Assembly (NCBI GenBank): GCA_007116445.1
Contig: SKIM01000085.1
Location: 1 to 20,615, forward strand
Direction of reading: 5' to 3'
Source: Natronohydrobacter sp.
Lineage (GTDB): Bacteria > Pseudomonadota > Alphaproteobacteria > Rhodobacterales > Rhodobacteraceae
Length of the DNA stretch: 20,615 bases
Shown: one piece after another, positions 17,037 through 20,615 of the stretch
Layout: each line of letters opens with the position of its first letter
Position numbering within the stretch: the stretch's first letter is position 1
The notes under the pieces: generated by a model
Told to the model about the DNA's origin: nothing
What the model saw: the letters and a program-made list of their open reading frames with translations, nothing else
Databases searched by the model: none
Program-made: the position numbers and the translations under genes

Positions 17037-18860
17037 CATTGCCGGGGGCTGCGACAGGAATGAGCGCGCCTGACGCGAGAACAAATTGGCGTAATTGCCT
17101 TCTTTTGCCATCAGCTCATCATGGCTGCCGCTTTCCAGAATGCGCCCTTTTTCCAACATGTAGATCCGATCTGCCATGCGGATGGTCGAGAGTCGGTGCG
17201 AGATGATCAGGGCGCCGCGTCCTTCAAGCCGGGCGCGGAAATTCTCGAACAATTCGGCCTCGGCGCGCGGGTCCACGGCACTGGTAGGTTCATCCATGAT
17301 GATGAAGGGCGATTGCGGGAAGAACGCCCGCGACAAGGCGACGCGCTGCCATTGACCAAGGCTCAGTTCGCGCCCGTCATCGAACAATCGCGTCAGCGGC
17401 GTCTGAAACCCTTGTGGCAGATCCGCGATGAAATCCGTCGCCCCGCCCAGACCTGCGGCGTGCTGGATGCGCGGATCATCATGCGCCGCTTCAATATTTC
17501 CGAAGCGGATATTTTCGCTGACCGTTTCGGCGTAGCAGGCATAGTCCTGAAAGATCACGCTGAAAAGCTTGCGGTAGCTGACAGGATCGAATTCGCGAAT
17601 ATCGATCCCGTCGAGGGTTATCCGGCCCTGACCCGGATCATAGAGTCGGCAAAGTAGCTTTATCAGCGAAGTCTTGCCCGACCCGTTTTCGCCGACAATC
17701 GCTGTGACCTGCCCGGCGGGCAGCTCAAAATCGACATCGGACAGGGCAGAGGCCTCATTGCTGGGGTAACGGAAAGAGACATTGTGGAAACGGAGCCCTT
17801 CGCGCACGGGCGAAGGCAGGGCGCGAGGTGCGGCAGGGGGGGCGAGCTGCGCCTTGACCTCAAGAAAGCTGAAAAGCTGGGTCAGGAACAGCTGGTGGTC
17901 ATAAAGCGCCGAGAGTGAATTGACGAATTCGCGCCCACTGGTTTCCGCACGGCGGAACAGCAGCAGGAAGAGCACCAGGTCACCGAGCCCCACGCTGCCA
18001 TCGATGACCCGCATGACCAACCAGGCCGTCGCGCCGAAGAAAATCAGTGCCGCTGCGCCGGCCGCGCCGACTTCGGCGAGCATCTTGCGTTTCTCGATAG
18101 CCAGCTGTTCGGTTCTGATCTGTCGGCGCAAATGGCTGTAGCGGTCGCGCAGCTCACCGCCAAGACGACTGATGCGCAGTTCCTTGGCGTGATGGTCAGA
18201 GGTCAGCAACCAGTCGAGATAGCTCGCCCTGCGCTCCATCTGTGCGCGGCGATGCTGCCATGCAAAGAGCAGCTTTGTGAAATGCAGCCGGACCACCAGC
18301 GCCGTGCCCATGCTCAGCAGCAAGAGCACAACCAGCCGCCAATCCAGCGAGGCCATCAGCGCAAGTATGCCGATCAGATAGATGATGCTGCGGAAGAAAT
18401 TCGCGAGGGTCGTGACGACCTGTGCGGGGCGTTGGCTGCCCGCAGCCCGCGCACGCTGGAGTGAATCATAATATTGCGGGCTTTCATAGAAGGCCAGATC
18501 GACGGCAATCGCGCGTTCGTGGATCATACGATCGACATGATCTGCGACTTCCGTGCCCTGACGGTGGCGCGCATATTCCGCCATGCGCTGAAATGCGACA
18601 GTCAGCACCATCATCAGCCCGATCAGGCCGAGCGCCTGAAAAATCTGACCGGTATCGCTCAACCCGCCCGTATCACCCAGCTGAAGCGAAATCCCGTCAA
18701 CCAGCTGCTTGATCAGGTAAAGCACTGCAATGCCTGCCGCGGCCTCGAGAATCGACAGGGCGGCGACTGCCAGACTGAGATTGCGGCTGCAGAAACTCAG
18801 CAGTTTGAAGAGTTTTTTCCAGAGTGTCAGTCGGGATTGGAGGCGCTTGCGCAGGCTCAT
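17019..18860 (-). CDS. ABC exporter, fused membrane and ATPase domains (NisT/lasso-exporter type)
   Basis: The 613-residue half-transporter has about six membrane helices in residues 25-310 and an ATPase domain from about 355: Walker A GENGSGKT at 390-397, signature LSLGQ at 499-503, Walker B IIMDEPTSAVD at 520-530 and switch His555. The coupling segment DLAFYESPQYYDSLQRAR (121-138) is of the type found in peptide exporters such as NisT. There is no N-terminal C39 peptidase domain, so leader removal must be done elsewhere, which fits the B2 protease in this window. The start is ATG 18860 (MSLRKRLQSR); the open frame to a TTG at 18974 adds 38 residues without family features. It is divergent from the PqqD-like gene, and export of the mature peptide is the likely role. 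Lipid or glycan export is the alternative. Confidence 0.88.
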   Translation of the reverse strand: MSLRKRLQSRLTLWKKLFKLLSFCSRNLSLAVAALSILEAAAGIAVLYLIKQLVDGISLQLGDTGGLSDTGQIFQALGLIGLMMVLTVAFQRMAEYARHRQGTEVADHVDRMIHERAIAVDLAFYESPQYYDSLQRARAAGSQRPAQVVTTLANFFRSIIYLIGILALMASLDWRLVVLLLLSMGTALVVRLHFTKLLFAWQHRRAQMERRASYLDWLLTSDHHAKELRISRLGGELRDRYSHLRRQIRTEQLAIEKRKMLAEVGAAGAAALIFFGATAWLVMRVIDGSVGLGDLVLFLLLFRRAETSGREFVNSLSALYDHQLFLTQLFSFLEVKAQLAPPAAPRALPSPVREGLRFHNVSFRYPSNEASALSDVDFELPAGQVTAIVGENGSGKTSLIKLLCRLYDPGQGRITLDGIDIREFDPVSYRKLFSVIFQDYACYAETVSENIRFGNIEAAHDDPRIQHAAGLGGATDFIADLPQGFQTPLTRLFDDGRELSLGQWQRVALSRAFFPQSPFIIMDEPTSAVDPRAEAELFENFRARLEGRGALIISHRLSTIRMADRIYMLEKGRILESGSHDELMAKEGNYANLFSRQARSFLSQPPAMKTPPI

Positions 18861-19090
18861 GGTTGGTATGTCCAGAATGTTGCGACGGGCGGGCCGTCTG
18901 TATTGTGTAATTTGTCTGGTTTGCGCGCATACAACAAGGGCAGTTCGCGGCCAGAACAAGCTCGGTCGCCGCAATCCTGTGCCGTAAGCCCTAAATCATG
19001 GTTAACGCGTGTCTCTGCATGTGGCCCTGAGCGCGAATCATATTGATCGGACCTTTGCTTTACGGATAGATGTTCATCAGACAATAGCTA
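18861..19090. promoter_or_regulatory. Divergent promoter region between ABC exporter and PqqD-like gene
   Basis: These 230 bases must drive the exporter leftward and the PqqD-like gene rightward. They are locally more AT-rich than the flanking genes. TTGATC near 19043 with ATAGAT 17 bases later is a weak candidate for the rightward promoter. No clear ribosome site precedes the ATG at either end. Confidence 0.4.
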
Positions 19091-19378
19091 ATGAGTTTGA
19101 TGATGGCCCTTCAGGGAAATGACGTGATTGCGAGGAAAAGTGCTTATGCCAGCAGGGTCAAGGACGATCTTGTGCTGTTCGATGAGAAAGCAGGCAAATA
19201 TTTTGCGACAGGCACTGTCGGGGCCGATATCTGGGAGCTGATTGAAGCGCCGCGCAGCGTGGATGATATTTGCAGCGCCCTGATGGAGCGCTACGACGTG
19301 GACGCTGAAACCTGCCGTGCTGAGACTCACCGTTTCGTGGATGAGCTGTTGGAAGCTGGATTGGTGGAGCGGAGCTAA
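19091..19378 (+). CDS. PqqD-like RiPP recognition element (lasso B1-type leader-binding protein)
   Basis: The 95-residue protein has the PqqD fold pattern: a beta-hairpin (IARKSAYASRVKDDLVLFDEKAG), then KYFATGTVGADIWELI, then helices with SVDDICSALMERYDVD and a final helix ending in LLEAGLVE. PqqD-like proteins bind the leader of a RiPP precursor and present it to the modifying enzymes; in lasso systems this is B1, the partner of B2. The precursor-like peptide starts 121 bases downstream on the same strand. ATG 19091 lacks a good ribosome site, and Met4 or Met5 are equally possible starts. PqqD-family proteins also occur with HprK-related kinases in other peptide systems, so a non-lasso RiPP is the alternative. 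Confidence 0.88.
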   Translation: MSLMMALQGNDVIARKSAYASRVKDDLVLFDEKAGKYFATGTVGADIWELIEAPRSVDDICSALMERYDVDAETCRAETHRFVDELLEAGLVERS

Positions 19379-19398
19379 GCGCTGTGTCGCACGCGGGA

Positions 19399-19411
19399 CA
19401 ACTTGAAGTTG
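19399..19411. repeat. Short palindrome upstream of the precursor promoter
   Basis: CAACTTGAAGTTG is a perfect 6+1+6 palindrome, 31 bases before the -35 element of the putative precursor promoter. It could be an operator or chance. Confidence 0.3.
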
Positions 19412-19441
19412 AAGTCTGTTTTTTTAGTTAAGACCAATTTG

Positions 19442-19470
19442 TTGCAGACTTGCAAGAAGCCTGATACGAT
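19442..19470 (+). promoter_or_regulatory. Putative sigma-70 promoter of the precursor peptide gene
   Basis: TTGCAG (19442-19447) and TACGAT (19465-19470) are separated by exactly 17 bases, with a T7 run and an AT-rich stretch just upstream (about 19418-19440). The start site would be near 19477, about 23 bases before the precursor ATG. Both hexamers match the consensus in four of six positions. Confidence 0.5.
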
Positions 19471-19499
19471 CAACTTGGGGTAGAAAAGGTAAGTGTAAA

Positions 19500-19652
19500 A
19501 TGACAAAGAAACAGAGAATCTGGATCGCGCCTGAAATCAAAGCCCTTGACGTGACCAAGACCTTGAGTGGTCAAACGCCCGCACTTAGCGAATGGATGGC
19601 CACCTCGCCGACGTTTTGCGACAAGACTGGCGCGGGTGGTTCCTGTTCCTGA
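19500..19652 (+). CDS. RiPP precursor peptide, paeninodin-like lasso type (predicted)
   Basis: This is a 50-residue frame with ATG 19500 and AAGG at 19486-19489. The leader (about 1-22) begins with three basic residues in six and carries W8-I-A-P11-E-I13, matching the aromatic-x-x-P-x-[L/I] motif that lasso B1 proteins bind, then L16-D17-V18 and Thr21. Thr21 sits at the -2 position expected of lasso leaders if the core starts at Ser23. The core is 28 residues, with Ser23 as position 1 and Glu31 as position 9, a 9-residue ring, then a tail with two Cys (40 and 49) and a C-terminal Ser50. From memory, the paeninodin precursor has the same pattern: KKQ, aromatic-x-x-P-x-L, LDV, Thr at -2, core position 9 acidic, terminal Ser. 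The PqqD-like gene lies just upstream, with B2, kinase and exporter in the window. Not verified by search. Confidence 0.75.
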   Translation: MTKKQRIWIAPEIKALDVTKTLSGQTPALSEWMATSPTFCDKTGAGGSCS

Positions 19653-19884
19653 CCTCGTGCAGTCTGCAGGTGGGGGGGGGCTCCGCTCATGCCATGCGAC
19701 AGCCGATCCCATTGCTGTTGCAAAACACGCTGATCACTTACGCCCCTATTGCGTACTTTCCCTGCGAAGGATCATAAAGCGAGTCCTGATCCGGAGACGA
19801 GGAACAATAGGGATGATCCCGATCCGCTGGTGCCTTCGGTCGTGACATGCTAAAAGATGCGTCCGAGGCGAGCAGGGCTGCATC
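19653..19884 (+). other. Gap between precursor and galE with a G9 tract
   Basis: 232 bases with no credible gene and no terminator. A run of nine G lies at 19672-19680, 20 bases after the precursor stop. An open frame (19592-19777) crosses it but overlaps the precursor in another frame and looks like nothing known. Confidence 0.45.
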
Positions 19885-20615
19885 ATGAGCGTAATTTTTG
19901 TAACCGGCGGTGCGGGCTATATCGGCTCGCACATGTGCAAACTTCTGGCGCGGGCAGGGCATACGCCCGTTACGCTGGACAATCTTTCGACCGGACGCGC
20001 TGCCGCAGTCCGCTTCGGGCCCTTCGAGCAGCTTGATCTGACGGATGCAGACGCGCTTTCAGACGCATTCGCGCGGCATAAACCCGAAGCAGTTCTGCAT
20101 TTCGCGGCCTTCAGCCAAGTCGGCGAAGCCATGGCCGAGCCGGGGAAGTATTGGCGTAACAACGTGTTGGGCGCCTTGACCCTGATCGAGGCGATGCTGT
20201 CGGCTGGCTGCAAGCAGCTTGTCTTTTCATCGACCTGCGCGATCTATGGGGAGCAGGATGGGGTGACGCTGGATGAGCACAGCGCTCAGGCGCCGCTCAA
20301 CGCCTATGGGGCCTCAAAGCGTGCAATTGAGGATATGCTGCGCGATTTTGCCGCCAGCGACGGATTGCGCTCTGTGGTGTTTCGCTATTTCAACGTGGCC
20401 GGGGCCGATCCGGAAGCCGAGATCGGCGAGGCGCATGACCCCGAAACCCATCTCGTCCCTGTGGTGTTGCAGGCTGTGGCCGGATTGCGTCCGGAAATGC
20501 AGATCCATGGCACAGATTATGACACGCCTGACGGGACATGCGTCCGCGATTACGTCCATGTGATGGATCTGGCCCGTGCCCATCTGCTGGGGCTGGACTG
20601 GTTGCAGGCCGGTCG
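19885..20615 (+). CDS. galE: UDP-glucose 4-epimerase (GalE/ExoB), 3' end beyond the window
   Basis: The visible 243 residues show an extended SDR epimerase: NAD-binding TGGAGYIGSH at 7-16, DNLSTGR at about 33-39, FSSTCAIYG with the catalytic Ser/Thr region, and YGASK with catalytic Tyr and Lys. RDYVHVMDLARAHL near the visible end is the usual epimerase segment. SSTCAIYG resembles rhizobial ExoB. The enzyme interconverts UDP-glucose and UDP-galactose and would supply UDP-galactose for the polysaccharide. The ATG at 19885 has AGGG at 19874-19877. The gene is cut by the window end, with roughly 85-90 residues missing if it has normal length. It follows the precursor gene on the same strand, with no terminator seen between. 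Confidence 0.95.
   Translation, partial: MSVIFVTGGAGYIGSHMCKLLARAGHTPVTLDNLSTGRAAAVRFGPFEQLDLTDADALSDAFARHKPEAVLHFAAFSQVGEAMAEPGKYWRNNVLGALTLIEAMLSAGCKQLVFSSTCAIYGEQDGVTLDEHSAQAPLNAYGASKRAIEDMLRDFAASDGLRSVVFRYFNVAGADPEAEIGEAHDPETHLVPVVLQAVAGLRPEMQIHGTDYDTPDGTCVRDYVHVMDLARAHLLGLDWLQAG

Noticed and set aside
19592..19777. 61-codon frame overlapping the precursor and the G9 tract
   Set aside because: It starts inside the precursor in another frame, has no ribosome site and no leader-like motif.

Overview
The window looks like chromosomal DNA of an alphaproteobacterium, most likely Rhodobacterales (Roseobacter/Rhodobacter group). The signs are high-GC coding, a DUF2853 protein and an MltB-type transglycosylase of the kind seen in that order, and Rhodobacterales-style PatB, glutathionyl-hydroquinone reductase and Lon proteins. 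This placement comes from protein character, not from a database search.

Left part (1-7.5 kb), ordinary core genes, all on the + strand: a small membrane protein, then an XRE regulator fused in frame to a PatB/MalY-type C-S lyase (361-1782), a glutathionyl-hydroquinone reductase (1872-2852), a secreted lytic transglycosylase (2938-4116), a DUF2853 protein (4224-4565), lon (4915-7320) behind a hairpin and a heat-shock-like promoter, and tRNA-Val(CAC) (7419-7493).

Right part (7.5-20.6 kb), an accessory-looking locus in which two gene sets are interleaved. Set one is surface polysaccharide: a Wzc/ExoP-type tyrosine kinase and co-polymerase (10390-12714), a small membrane-anchored partner of unknown function (12720-13220), a BTLCP-type cysteine protease (13225-13908, -), an O-antigen ligase/Wzy-like polymerase (14108-15556, -), a Wza-type export lipoprotein (15803-16981), and a GalE/ExoB epimerase cut by the window end (19885-). 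Set two is a RiPP system of the lasso-peptide type: an HprK-related kinase (7545-8393, -), a B2-type leader protease (8472-8939, -), a two-domain ABC exporter (17019-18860, -), a PqqD-like leader-binding protein (19091-19378, +), and a previously unlisted 50-residue precursor peptide (19500-19652, +) with its own promoter.

The main discovery is that precursor. Its leader has an aromatic-x-x-P-x-[I/L] motif followed by L-D-V and a Thr at the -2 position, as in paeninodin-type lasso precursors. Its predicted core starts at Ser23, has Glu at core position 9 (a 9-residue ring), contains two Cys, and ends in Ser. A terminal Ser is the residue that HprK-like lasso kinases such as PadeK phosphorylate. 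All expected lasso functions except the asparagine-synthetase-like cyclase are in the window; the cyclase is predicted to lie just past the right edge or elsewhere. A PPP-family phosphatase (9272-10042) is divergent from the kinase/B2 pair, which suggests possible reversible phosphorylation, of either the peptide or the Wzc kinase.
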